This document shows, in pieces, positions 1 through 9,453 of a stretch of DNA of 64,000 bases; positions within the stretch are counted from its first letter, which is position 1, and each line of letters opens with the position of its first letter. Origin of the DNA: Sinomonas notoginsengisoli (lineage in GTDB: Bacteria > Actinomycetota > Actinomycetes > Actinomycetales > Micrococcaceae); contig NZ_JAIZDP010000010.1 in assembly GCF_021554725.1 (NCBI RefSeq), forward strand, positions 1-64,000, in the 5' to 3' direction. The notes under the pieces were generated by a model. The model did no database searches. It saw only the letters and a program-made list of their open reading frames with translations, and had not been told where the DNA came from. The position numbers and the translations under genes were made by a program.

Positions 1-526
1 TGTCCTTGACGAAGACCGCTGACGCTGGTGTTTGGAACGCTGGGAACCCCAGGTTCGCCAACCCCTCGATCGGTGTCGCCGCAACCGGGTTCCGCTGCAG
101 ATCCTGAAAAAACGCGTGTGCAGCGCCCGGGTCCGAGGCTTCCTTGACCGAGAGCACGAGCGCACCGCCCGGCAGAGCATAGGTGCAGGTATACAGCTTG
201 TCTGCCCAAGTCGCCGCGGTGCCCGGAACAGACGGAAGGGCCAGGATCTGCACGATCTTCTCCTGGATCTCCTTGCTGCACACCATCAACGCCGCCGCCG
301 AGGGCCCACCGGCCGCGGCAACGGGAACATCAGCCAGCGGCGACGCTGATGGGGAAACGGCACCCGGGTCAACACTGGGGGAGGCGGACACCGAAACGCT
401 GGGCCCGGACACAGTGGCGCCGGGACCAGTGCCGCATCCGGCCAGAACCAGCACCGATAACCCCACAAGAGCCGGCGCCAGCACCCGATGCGCACGCCGG
501 CCTCCTGACCATCTGACTCGCGCCAC
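1..526 (-). CDS. Putative lipoprotein, C-terminus cut off by window edge
   Basis: A minus-strand frame opens with a GTG and runs off the left edge, giving about 175 residues. The N-terminus has arginines, a hydrophobic stretch and a lipobox (LVLAGC), so it is probably exported and lipid-anchored. A Ser/Pro/Ala/Val-rich linker follows, then a globular part with CSKEIQEKIVQ and TWADKLYTCTYALPGG; the two cysteines could pair. I chose the GTG at 526 because GGAAAG lies nine bases upstream; a GTG at 532 is in the same frame but too close to that site. Many actinobacterial lipoproteins of unknown role look like this, and I do not recognise the family. Confidence 0.6.
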   Translation of the reverse strand, partial: MARVRWSGGRRAHRVLAPALVGLSVLVLAGCGTGPGATVSGPSVSVSASPSVDPGAVSPSASPLADVPVAAAGGPSAAALMVCSKEIQEKIVQILALPSVPGTAATWADKLYTCTYALPGGALVLSVKEASDPGAAHAFFQDLQRNPVAATPIEGLANLGFPAFQTPASAVFVKD

Positions 527-532
527 GAGCAC

Positions 533-1071
533 CCACTTTCCACAGGTCTTCCCGGCCTACACTTTATCGCCCCTCCACCGGTTATCGGTTACCGGAGCGG
601 CCCCGGACGGCCTTGCAACAAGTCCTGCGTCCCGGGTCCTTGCATGTCGGGACCGTGACGCGGGCAGAGGGCTTTGGGCGCGACGCGCCCGTGAACCCGC
701 TGCATAACATGATCGACCTGGCCACTGGAGCGGCAATGTTGCTGGCGGGTCTGAAGTCCGTACCCGCGGCCCGCTCCGGTCGGGCATGTAACCCGCCACC
801 GGGGCCGGCTCCTGGCCGAAGCTCACGGCCGCAAGCCACTGGACAATGACCGGAGCCGTCGGTGCCGGCCTTTGGGGGCTTGGCACTCACAGTGTGGGCG
901 GTACGGAGGCTGCGCACCGGTACCCTAGTGTGGATCCGCGCGGTGCGAGTGGCCACCTGCCGGGGTGTCCTCCTAGTCCTCGTTCCTGGTGCTCCTGGCC
1001 AAGGGCCGCGGGACCAACGCCGCATGAGCCCACACTGCCTGCCACGCCCCGATCTCCGAAAGGCCCTCCCC
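533..1071. other. Long intergenic region, possible degraded ORF
   Basis: About 540 bases separate the lipoprotein from the lldD-like gene. Frames are open on both strands but none has a clear ribosome site. A plus-strand frame at 613-849 encodes PVNPLHNMIDLATGAAMLLAG, which looks like a real membrane-protein segment, but the rest of the frame (Pro/Arg/Gly-rich) does not; it may be the remnant of a small membrane protein. GTCCCGGG and CGGGAC at 629-655 form a loose inverted repeat. The lldD promoter should lie in the last 200 bases, but I cannot place it. Confidence 0.35.
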
Positions 1072-2292
1072 ATGAAGCGCCGCTTCCCGCACGTGAGCGA
1101 ACTCCGCCCGCTGCTGCAGTTCGAGCTGCCCACTCTCGACCGCCGCGCCGCGCGGCTCGCCCACGCCGCGGACGTGTGGGACCTGAGGGCCATCGCGAAG
1201 CGGCGCACCCCCAGGCCCGCCTTCGACTACGTGGATGGCGCGGCCCAGCGGGAGCTCACGGTGCGCCGGACGCGCGAGGCGTTCGACGCCGTCGAGCTTC
1301 TCCCCCGCATCCTGCACGGGACCGAGAAGGTGGACCTCTCGACCACGATCGCCAGTGGGACCTCGGCGCTGCCGTTTGGCATCGCCCCCACCGGGTTCAC
1401 CCGGTTCATGCATGCCGAGGGCGAGGACGGCGGCGCGGCCGCGGCCGCAGCGGCTGGCATCCCGTTCTCGCTGTCCACGATGGGCACGCGGTCGCTCGAG
1501 CACGTGGCCGCCGTCTCGGGCAGCGTCTCGCCGGGCGCGCGGCGCTGGTTCCAGCTGTACCTGTGGAAGGACCGGCAGAAGTCGCTGGACCTGCTCGAGC
1601 GCGCGGCGGCGAGTGGCTACGACACCCTGCTCGTCACCGTTGACACGCCGGTGGCAGGGCAGCGGCTCCGCGACGCACGCAACGGCATGGTCATCCCGCC
1701 CAAGCTCACGCTCAAGACCGTGCTCGATGCCTCCTACCGGCCCGAGTGGTGGTTCAACTTCCTCACCACCGACCCGCTCACGTTCGCCTCGCTCTCGGGG
1801 ACGAGCCAGAACATCCCCACGCTCATCAACTCGATGTTCGACCCGACGCTGTCCATCGCCGATCTGGAGTGGATCCGGTCCGTTTGGCCCGAGAAGCTCT
1901 TCGTCAAGGGGATCCTCACGGCTGAGGACACCCGCCGGGCCCTCGGCGCCGGGGCTGATGGGCTCGTGGTGTCCAACCACGGTGGCCGGCAGCTCGACCG
2001 GGCGCCCGTCTCGCTCCGCGCCCTGCCCGAAGTGCGCGCCGCTGCCGGAGACGACGTGGAGATCATCCTCGACTCCGGCATCATGTCCGGGGCGGACATC
2101 GTCGCGGCCCTGTGCGCTGGGGCAGACTTCACACTCATCGGCCGCGCATACCTGTACGGGCTCATGGCCGGCGGCCGCGAGGGCGTGGCCCGCGTCATCG
2201 AGCTGCTCGCGAAGGAGATCGAGGTGACGATGCAGCTCGTCGGCGCCGCGACGGTCAAGGACCTGGGTCCGCACCTGCTGCGCCAGGCCTAG
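1072..2292 (+). CDS. lldD: FMN-dependent L-lactate dehydrogenase / alpha-hydroxy-acid dehydrogenase
   Basis: A 406-residue member of the FMN-dependent alpha-hydroxy-acid dehydrogenase family (LldD, glycolate oxidase), which oxidises L-lactate to pyruvate using flavin. The TIM barrel carries FDYVDGAA near residue 51, the FMN-binding lysine in LFVKG (K279), and the catalytic block SNHGGRQLDR with base H303 and substrate-binding R306, followed by the phosphate-binding LDSG and IGRAYLYG segments. The ATG is preceded by GAAAGG eight bases upstream. Length fits quinone-linked LldD. It is followed after nine bases by a second enzyme of the same superfamily, so the pair is probably co-transcribed. 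Lactate is the likeliest substrate but other 2-hydroxy acids are possible. Confidence 0.88.
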   Translation: MKRRFPHVSELRPLLQFELPTLDRRAARLAHAADVWDLRAIAKRRTPRPAFDYVDGAAQRELTVRRTREAFDAVELLPRILHGTEKVDLSTTIASGTSALPFGIAPTGFTRFMHAEGEDGGAAAAAAAGIPFSLSTMGTRSLEHVAAVSGSVSPGARRWFQLYLWKDRQKSLDLLERAAASGYDTLLVTVDTPVAGQRLRDARNGMVIPPKLTLKTVLDASYRPEWWFNFLTTDPLTFASLSGTSQNIPTLINSMFDPTLSIADLEWIRSVWPEKLFVKGILTAEDTRRALGAGADGLVVSNHGGRQLDRAPVSLRALPEVRAAAGDDVEIILDSGIMSGADIVAALCAGADFTLIGRAYLYGLMAGGREGVARVIELLAKEIEVTMQLVGAATVKDLGPHLLRQA

Positions 2293-2301
2293 ACTCGCCA
2301 T

Positions 2302-3588
2302 GTGAGCGAGTCCTTCGGCCGGCAGGTCCAGTCGCGGATCTACCGCAATGGCGTGTTCGGGCACCGGCCCGCGGTGCCCACGAATCCCGCCGAGCTCGAG
2401 CGCCGCGCCCTCGCCCGGATGGGCCGCGACGCCCGCGGCTACGTGGCCACCGGGGCGGGGATGGGCTCGACGATGGCGGCGAACCGCGCGGCGTTCGACC
2501 GCTGGTGCCTCGTCCCGCGCCTGGCGCGGGACGTCTCCGCGCGGGACACGTCCGTCGAGCTGTTCGGCCGCCGCCACGCCTCCCCCTTCCTCGCGGCCCC
2601 AATCGGCGTCCTCGAGCTCGCGCACCCCGACGGGGACCTCGCCGTCGCCCGCGCCGCCCGAACCACCGGGGTGCCGATGATCATCTCGTCCCAGGCCTCG
2701 CACCCGATGGAGGCGATCGCGGCCGAGCTCGGCGACGCCGAGCGCTGGTTCCAGCTGTACTGGAGCAGCGAGGATGCGGTGGTCGAGTCGTTCGTGCGGC
2801 GGGCCGAGCGCATCGGCTGCGGCGCCGTCGTCGTCACCCTCGACACGATGGTGCTCTCGTGGCGCACGTTGGACCTCGACAACGCGTTCCTGCCTTTCGC
2901 GCGCGGGATGGGCATCGCGCAGTACACGTCCGACCCGGCGTTCCGCGCGCTCGTCGAGGAGCGGGTCGCCCACGGCAGTTCGGGGTCCGGGGAGCGTACG
3001 ACGGCGCGCCCAACCCCCGCGGCGCTGCGCTCGCTCGTGCAAATGGCCCGCAACCACCCGGGCAGGCTCAGGGAGAACCTCGCCTCACCGGCGCCAAGGG
3101 CGAGCGTAGAGACGTTTCTGGATGTGTTCTCGCGGACCACGCTCACGTGGTCTGACCTCGCATGGCTGCGCGATCGGACCAAACTGCCGATCTTGGTCAA
3201 GGGGCTCCAGCACCCCGACGACGCGCGGGCCGCGCTCGAGCACGGCGCGGACGGGATCATTGTGTCGAACCACGGCGGGCGACAGCTGGACGGGTCGATC
3301 GGGTCGCTGGACGCGCTGCCCGGGATCGTCGAGGCCGTGGGCGGGCGTGTGCCGGTGCTGTTCGACTCCGGTGTGAGGTGCGCAGCGGACGCGTTCAAGG
3401 CGCTGGCCCTCGGGGCCTCGGCGGTGTGCATTGGGCGGCCGTACATGTACGGGCTCGCCCTTGCCGGCGAGGACGGGGCGCGCGAGGTGTTCGAAGGCTT
3501 CCGCGCGGAGTTCGACCTCACCATGGCGGTGGCTGGGGTGACGAGCGTTGACGAGATCCGGCGAGAGGGGGTGCTCCGATGGAGCTGA
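2302..3588 (+). CDS. Lactate 2-monooxygenase-like FMN enzyme
   Basis: A 428-residue FMN alpha-hydroxy-acid oxidase that resembles actinobacterial lactate 2-monooxygenase (lactate to acetate, CO2 and water) more than LldD: the N-terminal IYRNGVFGHRPAVPT block, GYVATGAGMGST and RDTSVELFGR are typical of that branch. The active-site block SNHGGRQLDG holds H324 and R327, and VKGLQHPDDA carries the FMN lysine. Residues about 205-275 form a long insertion before the catalytic segment, as in the monooxygenase. The start is GTG with no strong ribosome site, nine bases after the preceding stop, so coupling is likely. Whether it is an oxidase or monooxygenase cannot be settled from sequence. Confidence 0.8.
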   Translation: MSESFGRQVQSRIYRNGVFGHRPAVPTNPAELERRALARMGRDARGYVATGAGMGSTMAANRAAFDRWCLVPRLARDVSARDTSVELFGRRHASPFLAAPIGVLELAHPDGDLAVARAARTTGVPMIISSQASHPMEAIAAELGDAERWFQLYWSSEDAVVESFVRRAERIGCGAVVVTLDTMVLSWRTLDLDNAFLPFARGMGIAQYTSDPAFRALVEERVAHGSSGSGERTTARPTPAALRSLVQMARNHPGRLRENLASPAPRASVETFLDVFSRTTLTWSDLAWLRDRTKLPILVKGLQHPDDARAALEHGADGIIVSNHGGRQLDGSIGSLDALPGIVEAVGGRVPVLFDSGVRCAADAFKALALGASAVCIGRPYMYGLALAGEDGAREVFEGFRAEFDLTMAVAGVTSVDEIRREGVLRWS

Positions 3589-3866
3589 CGTTCCACGGCG
3601 ACGTGATCGAGTGGCATGGGCCGGCGCCGTTCGTGTTCGTCCGGGTGCCGGCCGAGGACTCGGAGGAAATCCACGCCGTCTCCAGCGAGCTCACGTACGG
3701 CTGGGGCTGCATCCCGGTATCCGTGCGCCTCGGCGGCTCAGAGGGGATTACGGCCCTCATGCCCAAGGACGGCCGCTACCTCGTCCCGCTGCGGAAGGTA
3801 TTCCGCGAGGCAGAGGGAATCGAGGTCGACGACGTCGTGCCGGTCACCCTGACGTTCGCAGTGTGA
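3579..3866 (+). CDS. DUF1905 domain protein
   Basis: A 95-residue protein whose whole length matches the DUF1905 fold: WHGPAPFVFVRVP near the start, YGWGCIPVSVRLGG in the middle and the basic strand GRYLVPLRKVFREAEGI, ending in DVVPVTLTFAV. The family forms small beta-barrels of unknown biochemical role, sometimes fused to a YdeI-like domain. The ATG overlaps the end of the lactate monooxygenase gene by ten bases, and GAGAGGGGG lies just upstream, so it is the third gene of the lactate operon. No link between DUF1905 and lactate metabolism is known to me. Confidence 0.82.
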   Translation: MELTFHGDVIEWHGPAPFVFVRVPAEDSEEIHAVSSELTYGWGCIPVSVRLGGSEGITALMPKDGRYLVPLRKVFREAEGIEVDDVVPVTLTFAV

Positions 3867-3937
3867 ATAATGAACCCGTGGAACTCTGGCAGAAGCTGCA
3901 GATAAGGCCCGCAGGTCTCGCTCGATGAGACGTGGTC

Positions 3938-3972
3938 GGCGCTGCGGTTCCGACCCGCGTTCCGCAGCGCCT
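3938..3972. terminator. Candidate bidirectional terminator stem-loop
   Basis: GGCGCTGCGG (3938-3947) pairs perfectly with CCGCAGCGCC (3963-3972) around a 15-base loop. It lies between the converging DUF1905 and HAD genes and touches the HAD stop codon. There is no T-run, as is common in high-GC actinobacteria. Confidence 0.5.
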
Positions 3973-4639
3973 AGCCGATCACGCCCGCGAGCTGGTCCAG
4001 GGACGTGACCGTCAGCTCCGGCCCGGCAAAGTAGCTCGGGTACGTCGCGCCGTCGCGGTTCACCCACGCCGTTCGCAAGCCCGCACGGGACGCGCCGTGG
4101 ATGTCCCACGGGTGAACGGCAACGAGGAGCATCTCCTCCGGGGCGGTCCCACAAGCCTGAGCCGCGTACGCGTAGGACGACGAGTGCGGCTTCCAGGCGG
4201 GCGCGTCCTCGACGGAGAGGAGCTTCTCGAACTCGTCCAGGATGCCCGCAGCCGTGAAGAGCTTCTCGGCAACCTTCGCCGAGCCGTTGGTGAGGGTCAC
4301 AAGACGGCATCCCGCCGCGTGCAGGGAGCGGACGCCATTGACCACGTCTGGGTGAAGGGGAAGGTCAGAGACGGACAAGGCGATGCGCTGCGCGGCTTCC
4401 CCCGGCTGGGCGACGCCGGCCGCAGCGAGCAGCGGCGTGAGGAGCTCGACACCGACGGCCGCGAAGCCGGCGGAATCACTCGTGGCGGCGAGGGCGAACC
4501 CGTCCCGGAGCAGCGTTGCGAACCACTGCTTTGCGAGAAGGGCCGGCGCCCCGGCTTCGGCGAAGCGCTCCCCCATCGGAGACATGTCGGACAGGGTCTC
4601 GTTGACGTCGAAGACGATGACGCTGGGCGTGCTGGGCAT
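3971..4639 (-). CDS. HAD-superfamily hydrolase, haloacid dehalogenase type II-like
   Basis: A 222-residue protein with the HAD core in order: motif I VFDVNETL with nucleophile D11, motif II LVTLTNGS, the lysine of AWKPHSSSYAYAAQ, and motif IV VAVHPWDIHGASRAGLRTAWVNR. The wording of these motifs is that of type II (S)-2-haloacid dehalogenases, which hydrolyse 2-halo acids to 2-hydroxy acids; many genomic copies have other or unknown substrates. The ATG at 4639 is chosen because GAGAGGAC sits directly upstream and the protein then begins just before motif I. It stands alone between a converging operon and the TrmH gene. A 2-hydroxy acid product would suit the neighbouring lactate oxidases, but that is inference. 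Confidence 0.82.
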   Translation of the reverse strand: MPSTPSVIVFDVNETLSDMSPMGERFAEAGAPALLAKQWFATLLRDGFALAATSDSAGFAAVGVELLTPLLAAAGVAQPGEAAQRIALSVSDLPLHPDVVNGVRSLHAAGCRLVTLTNGSAKVAEKLFTAAGILDEFEKLLSVEDAPAWKPHSSSYAYAAQACGTAPEEMLLVAVHPWDIHGASRAGLRTAWVNRDGATYPSYFAGPELTVTSLDQLAGVIG

Positions 4640-4740
4640 GGTGTCCTCTCGAAGGATTGGGGCCTTGTGCCAGCCTCTGCCAGCACCGTGCCTGTGCGCA
4701 ACCCCTTGGGAAGAGCAGTCCCTCGACAAGAGCGGTATGG

Positions 4741-5442
4741 TCAGAAGCCGGCGCGGGCCACCTGCCCGAAGGCCCACCGCCGCACCCACGCGTGCATCGC
4801 GATCGCAGCAGCCGACGCCGCGTTGATGGACCGCGTCGATCCGAACTGCTCGATCGAGAGCGTCGCCTGGGCTGCTGCGTGCACCTCAGGGGTGAGCCCG
4901 GGCCCCTCCTGCCCGAACACGAGCACGCAGCGCTGCGGCAGCTCGTAGGTCTCGAGCGGCACCGAGTCGGGGAAGATGTCCACGCCCAGGATCGGCAGGT
5001 CCTCGGCTCGCGCCCACTCGACGAAGTCCTCCACGGATGCGTGGTGCCGGATGTGCTGGTAGCGGTCGGTGACCATCGCCCCGCGACGGTTCCAGCGCCG
5101 TCGTCCGATGATGTGCACCTCCTTGGCGAGGAAGGCGTTCGCGGTGCGGACCACGGTGCCGATGTTGAGGTCGTGCTGCCAGTTCTCGATCGCCACGTGG
5201 AACTCGTGCCGGCGCGTGTCCAGCTCGGCGACGATCGCCTCATGTGTCCAGTACCGGTACTTGTCCAGGACGTTGCGGCGGTCGCCGTGCGCGAGCAGCT
5301 CGGGGTCCCAGTGGTCGCCCTCGGGCCACATGCCCTCCCACGGCCCCACTCCTACCTCGTGCACTGATTGGTGCGCCCCAGCGGGCGTGGGACTGTGCTT
5401 GTGGCGCACGACGCCGCCCCCCTCCTCGCGCTGTTCAGTCAC
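4741..5442 (-). CDS. TrmH/SpoU-family RNA 2'-O-methyltransferase
   Basis: A 233-residue SpoU/TrmH-type methyltransferase that transfers a methyl group from S-adenosylmethionine to a ribose 2'-OH in rRNA or tRNA. All three family motifs are present: motif 1 NIGTVVRTANAF near residue 93, motif 2 VLVFGQEGPGL near 175, and motif 3 FGSTRSINAASAAAIAMHAW near 202, which together form the deep trefoil knot. The basic segment GRRRWNRRGAMVTDRYQH lies between. The N-terminal 40 residues are variable, so the start is uncertain. The RNA target cannot be read from sequence. It is 22 bases downstream of mltG, with which it probably shares transcription. Confidence 0.85.
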   Translation of the reverse strand: MTEQREEGGGVVRHKHSPTPAGAHQSVHEVGVGPWEGMWPEGDHWDPELLAHGDRRNVLDKYRYWTHEAIVAELDTRRHEFHVAIENWQHDLNIGTVVRTANAFLAKEVHIIGRRRWNRRGAMVTDRYQHIRHHASVEDFVEWARAEDLPILGVDIFPDSVPLETYELPQRCVLVFGQEGPGLTPEVHAAAQATLSIEQFGSTRSINAASAAAIAMHAWVRRWAFGQVARAGF

Positions 5443-5465
5443 CCCGCCAGCCTAGCGGCGACTGG

Positions 5466-6659
5466 CTAGGAGCACTTCCCAGGGTTGGCGGTGCACCACT
5501 GCTGGTACTGGGCAACGTTCGCCTTGTGCTCGGCGTAGGTCTTGGCGAACTTGGTCTCACCCGTGTCGAGGTTGACCGTCACCCAGTACAGGTAGTCGTT
5601 GGCAGTCGGGTGCGCCGCCGCCGCGATTGCCTTCGACCCCGGCGAATCGATCGGCCCCGGCGGGAGCCCGGGATGCGCATAAGTGTTGTACGGGTTGTTG
5701 GCGTCCTGCTTCTGCACGTCCGTGAGCTGGACGGTTCGGGTGCCGAGTCCGTAGGTGACGCTCGCATCGGACTGGAGGAGGCCGCCAGTCTGGTCGTTCG
5801 GCTTGAGCCGGTTGTTGATGGCTCCGGCCACAGTGCCGTAGTCGGCACGTCCGCCCTCGGCCTGGACAATGCTCGCCACCGTCAGCACCTGGTACTGCTG
5901 GGCGGGATCGGTGATGCCGTCCTGCTTGAGTTCATCCACAGTGGTGGCGACGAGCTTGGCAACGATGTCCTTCGACGAGGTCCCGACCGGGAACCTGTAC
6001 TCCCCCGGTGCTAGATAGCCCTCCAGGGTCTTCGCCCCGGCCGGCAGGCCGAAGTCGCCTGGCCTGCTGTTGAGCGCGTCGAGGTCCTTTCGGTCGGCCG
6101 ATGACGCCTTCGCGATCGCGTCGAGGGACTCGTTAATCCGCATCCCAGCGCTCAGTGCGAAGTAGACGATCTTGTCGCTCGAGTTTCCCGCGAGGATCTG
6201 CGCGGCGTCGGACGCCTTCATCTCCTTCTTGAAGGTGAAGTCACCCGGGCTGACCTTTCCGCCGGTCTCGGCGAAGGCCCGGAGGAAGGCATCGGCGTCA
6301 GCCACGACGCCTTCCTGCTCAAGTTCCTTCGCCACCGCCAACGGGCCAGTTCCCTTCTGCACACTGACGTGGACCTCCCCAGTGCCCGGACCCGGGTAGT
6401 CGGTCACCCGATCCATCTTCAGGGCGGACCGCAGTACCAGCGCGACCACGACCGATGCGGCGATGGTGAGCACGATGAGGACTCCGAGGGCGGTTACGGC
6501 GATGCGGAACCTACGCCGGCGGCGGTGGCCGGGATTGCCCTCCGGGACTGGTTCGCCGATCGGCTTCTCCGAGGGGTCCTGGCCGGGCAAGATGCCTTCG
6601 AGGCCGTCGACCGGGTGGTGGCCAGCGGCAGCAGGCGTGTCTTGTGGCCCGGTGATCAC
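5466..6659 (-). CDS. mltG: Endolytic murein transglycosylase MltG
   Basis: A 397-residue YceG/MltG protein, the membrane-anchored lytic transglycosylase thought to cut nascent glycan strands and end peptidoglycan polymerisation. After a polar cytoplasmic tail it has one membrane segment (ALGVLIVLTIAASVVVALVL), a LysM-like part (VQKGTGPLAVAKELEQEGV), then the YceG domain with the catalytic glutamate in VASIVQAEGG and the conserved GLPPGPIDSPG and YLYWV blocks near the C-terminus. I chose the GTG at 6659 because AGGAG lies ten bases upstream; a GTG at 6698 is in frame but has no ribosome site. In many actinobacteria mltG precedes aroE and ruvX homologues; here a TrmH-type gene follows instead. 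Confidence 0.9.
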   Translation of the reverse strand: MITGPQDTPAAAGHHPVDGLEGILPGQDPSEKPIGEPVPEGNPGHRRRRRFRIAVTALGVLIVLTIAASVVVALVLRSALKMDRVTDYPGPGTGEVHVSVQKGTGPLAVAKELEQEGVVADADAFLRAFAETGGKVSPGDFTFKKEMKASDAAQILAGNSSDKIVYFALSAGMRINESLDAIAKASSADRKDLDALNSRPGDFGLPAGAKTLEGYLAPGEYRFPVGTSSKDIVAKLVATTVDELKQDGITDPAQQYQVLTVASIVQAEGGRADYGTVAGAINNRLKPNDQTGGLLQSDASVTYGLGTRTVQLTDVQKQDANNPYNTYAHPGLPPGPIDSPGSKAIAAAAHPTANDYLYWVTVNLDTGETKFAKTYAEHKANVAQYQQWCTANPGKCS

Positions 6660-6771
6660 CGTGTCAGTGCTCCTGTCGTGTACTGCGCCACACCTCACCG
6701 GGTTGGGGTGCCCGGCCGCGCAGACTTGAAGATTACCCGCACTCTGAGTGGGTGAAACGAGCGGACTCCCC

Positions 6772-7869
6772 TCAGGCCACGTAGACGGTCACCGCGGCAG
6801 CCTTCGCCACGAGCACGACGGCGGCCCCCGGGCCCAGGTCGAGGTCGGCGGCGGCGGCCGGGGTCAGATCCGCGACGACCGCATGCGCGCTGGCGGCGGT
6901 CCCTGCCTCACAGTGCACCCGCACCTGGGCGCCACGCGGCTCGAGTTCGCGCACGATCCCGCGCCAGGCGTTCCGGGGCGAGCCGTGAGGCGCCTCATCC
7001 GGCCGGAACACCGACACGTCCGCGGGACGGAACACCGCGATCGCCTCCTCGCCCGGCTCTGGCGCGTCCACGCCGCTCGGCACTGTCCCCAGCACCTGGC
7101 CGAGCCCGTCGACGGTGAGGTGCCCGGGCGGCGTCGTCCGCGCAGGGACCCGCCCCCGCAGGAAGTTGAGCCCCGCGAGGCCAGCGGCGAAACGGCTGCG
7201 GGGCCGTTCGAGGAGCTCGTCCGTGCGGCCGGATTCAGCCACGCGGCCGCCCTCGAGCACCACGACGCGGTGGGCGAGGAGGTGCGCGTCGAGCGGTTCG
7301 TGCGTCACGACGAGCGCGGTGCGCTCCGCGAGGACGCGCCGCAGGAGGCGGCGGAGCGCCGGGGCTGCGGCGACGTCAAGGGCCGCAAAGGGCTCGTCGA
7401 GCAGGAGGACTTGCGGCTCGGCCGCAAGCGCCCTGGCGATGGCGACACGCTGGGCTTGGCCGCCCGAGAGCTGGGAGGGGCGCCGGGAGGCGAGTTCGGC
7501 GGCGTCGACCTCCTCGAGCCAGCGCTCCGCGGCCGCTCGGGCGGCCGTCCGCGTCGTCCCGACGGCTCGGGGTGCGAACGCGACGTTCTCGAGCACGCTC
7601 AGGTGCGGGAAGAGCAGCGGCTCCTGCGCGAGCAGCGCGATCCCGCGCCGGTGCGGGGGAACCCATGCGCCGCCGGCATCGGCCAAGACCCGGCCTCTCA
7701 GCACGACCCGGCCGGTATCGGGCCGCAGCAGTCCCGCGCACAGGCCGAACAGGGTGGACTTCCCGGCGCCGTTCGGCCCCATCACGGCCACCGTCTCGCC
7801 GTCCTCGACGCCGAGGGTGAGCTGCACGCCGCGCGCGGTCACGGCGGCATCGACGGCCAGGAGACTCAT
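6772..7869 (-). CDS. modC: Molybdate ABC transporter, ATP-binding protein
   Basis: A 365-residue ATPase of the molybdate importer, acting at the inner face of the membrane. Walker A is GPNGAGKST (31-39), the Q-loop lies in LAQEPLLFP, the signature LSGGQ is at 134-138, and Walker B VLLLDEP at 154-160 is followed by the D-loop. The C-terminal 140 residues hold a TOBE/Mop-like regulatory region ([20 protein letters not shown] and the final [14 protein letters not shown]), as in ModC. The ATG overlaps the modB stop by four bases. It is the last gene of the mop-modA-modB-modC operon. ModC homologues can carry tungstate too. Confidence 0.9.
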   Translation of the reverse strand: MSLLAVDAAVTARGVQLTLGVEDGETVAVMGPNGAGKSTLFGLCAGLLRPDTGRVVLRGRVLADAGGAWVPPHRRGIALLAQEPLLFPHLSVLENVAFAPRAVGTTRTAARAAAERWLEEVDAAELASRRPSQLSGGQAQRVAIARALAAEPQVLLLDEPFAALDVAAAPALRRLLRRVLAERTALVVTHEPLDAHLLAHRVVVLEGGRVAESGRTDELLERPRSRFAAGLAGLNFLRGRVPARTTPPGHLTVDGLGQVLGTVPSGVDAPEPGEEAIAVFRPADVSVFRPDEAPHGSPRNAWRGIVRELEPRGAQVRVHCEAGTAASAHAVVADLTPAAAADLDLGPGAAVVLVAKAAAVTVYVA

Positions 7870-8675
7870 CGCGCTCCTCCGGTACGCCGCCCATACGCGA
7901 GCCCGACCACAGCCGCCGCGACCGCCACCAGCACGAGCGCGAGGGCGACAGCCGCGTCAGGATCTGTTTCACGCTGGAGGTAGACCTCGAGCGGGAGGGT
8001 GCGCGTCACTCCTTGAAGACTTCCCGCGAACGTGAGCGTGGCCCCGAATTCGCCCAGCGAGCGAGCGAAGGCGAGCACGAGGCCGGATGCGAGCCCGGGC
8101 AGCACCAGCGGGAGGGTGACGCGGCGGAACGCGTGGGTCGGGGACGCGCCGAGGGTTGCTGCCACCGCCTCGTACCGTCCGCCGGCGGTGCGCAGCGCGC
8201 CCTCGAGGCTGACCACGAGGAACGGGAGCGAGACGAACGCCTGCGCCATGACCACGGCCGTGGTGGTGAACGCGATCTGCACGCCCACAACGTCGAGCCA
8301 GCGGCCCACGAGACCAAGCCTGCCGAAGGTGTACAGGAGCGCGAGGCCGCCCACCACGGGCGGCAGCACGAGCGGCAGGAGCACCAGGGCGCGCAGCCAC
8401 CGCAGCCCCGGCACGCTGCCCCGAGCGAGTGCCATGGCCATCGGCACGCCGAGCACGAGCACCACCGCGGTGCTCGCCAGCGCCGTCTCGAGGCTCAGGC
8501 GGAGCGCGGCGAGGGACGAGCCCGAGGTGATGAGCGGGACGAAGTGCGCCCAGTCCACCCGGGCGAGGATGCCCACGAGGGGCACGACGACGAACAGCGC
8601 AGCCACGCCAGCTGGCACCCAGATCCAGCCCGGGAGGCCCGTGAATCGCCGGTCAGGGCGCGCCGAATCCTGCAT
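7866..8675 (-). CDS. modB: Molybdate ABC transporter, permease
   Basis: A 269-residue membrane protein with about six hydrophobic segments, matching the ModB permease. The cytoplasmic coupling (EAA) loop reads [20 protein letters not shown] near residue 175, where the ATPase docks. The start at 8675 lies inside the last codons of modA, so translation is coupled, and GGAAGG is upstream within modA. The polar N-terminus ([17 protein letters not shown]) precedes the first membrane span. Its only plausible partners are the adjacent ModA and ModC. Confidence 0.9.
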   Translation of the reverse strand: MQDSARPDRRFTGLPGWIWVPAGVAALFVVVPLVGILARVDWAHFVPLITSGSSLAALRLSLETALASTAVVLVLGVPMAMALARGSVPGLRWLRALVLLPLVLPPVVGGLALLYTFGRLGLVGRWLDVVGVQIAFTTTAVVMAQAFVSLPFLVVSLEGALRTAGGRYEAVAATLGASPTHAFRRVTLPLVLPGLASGLVLAFARSLGEFGATLTFAGSLQGVTRTLPLEVYLQRETDPDAAVALALVLVAVAAAVVGLAYGRRTGGAR

Positions 8676-9453
8676 CCCCCAACACCTTCCGCCCCTCCGG
8701 CCCGGCCACGAAGTCCGCGAACTCGCGGGCAAGCGCCGCCTCCTTCGACCCGCGCAACGCTGCGATGGGATACCGGTTCACTGCGGCCGAGGACTCGGGG
8801 AATGCGACGGCGTCCACCTTGCCCGCCGCTCCTTTGACGTCGGTGGTGTACACGAGCCCGGCGTCCGCCTCCCCGGCAATGACCTTGCCCAGCACGTCCG
8901 TGACGCTGGACTCTTCAGACACGGGCTTCAGGGCCACCCCCGCAGCCTTCTCCGCTGACCGGGCGGCCGAGCCACACGGCACCTGGGGCGCGCAGGCAAC
9001 GAACTTCAGGCCCGGCTTCGCGAGGTCAGCGAGGCCCGTGATCCCTGACGGATTCCCTGGGCGCACGGCGATCGTGAGCACGTTGGTCGCGAACACCTTG
9101 GCGGACCCATCCGATAGGCGCGGCCCGGTGACCTTGTCCATAGTCGCCTGATCCGCCGAGGCGAACACGTCCGCCGGCGCCCCCTGCGCAATCTGGGCCG
9201 CCAAATCAGAGGACCCCGCGAAGCTGAACGCCACCGAGGTCCCCGGGTGCGCCGCCTGGAACTGCTGCCCCAGGGCAGTGAACGTCTGCTTGAGCGAGGC
9301 CGCGGCGAAGACCCTGATACTGTGCTGCCCCGCACCGCCGGTTGCGGACGACGCCGCTGGCCCGCCCGCCGTCGTCATCCCGCCGCACGCGGCGAGCAGC
9401 CCGGCGAGCAGTGCCGCGAGGAGCGCCACGAAGCCGGCAGGTGCGGCCCTCAT
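8653..9453 (-). CDS. modA: Molybdate-binding lipoprotein
   Basis: A 266-residue periplasmic-type binding protein for molybdate or tungstate. The lipoprotein signal is [15 protein letters not shown], with lipidation at the cysteine near residue 23. The mature protein carries ModA hallmarks: [41 protein letters not shown] (with the oxyanion-binding serines), [12 protein letters not shown] and DAGLVYTTD. The start overlaps the stop of the upstream regulator gene by four bases. It would deliver oxyanion to ModB/ModC. Confidence 0.92.
   Translation of the reverse strand: MRAAPAGFVALLAALLAGLLAACGGMTTAGGPAASSATGGAGQHSIRVFAAASLKQTFTALGQQFQAAHPGTSVAFSFAGSSDLAAQIAQGAPADVFASADQATMDKVTGPRLSDGSAKVFATNVLTIAVRPGNPSGITGLADLAKPGLKFVACAPQVPCGSAARSAEKAAGVALKPVSEESSVTDVLGKVIAGEADAGLVYTTDVKGAAGKVDAVAFPESSAAVNRYPIAALRGSKEAALAREFADFVAGPEGRKVLGDAGFGAP

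Noticed and set aside
613-849. 78-codon plus-strand frame before lldD
   Set aside because: Only a short part (PVNPLHNMIDLATGAAMLLAG) looks protein-like; no ribosome site and a Pro/Arg-rich end. Kept only as a note in the intergenic entry.
973-3057. Very long open frame on the minus strand across the lactate genes
   Set aside because: It is antisense to two clear FMN enzymes; long open antisense frames are normal at this GC content and its translation is Arg/Gly/Pro-rich without motifs.
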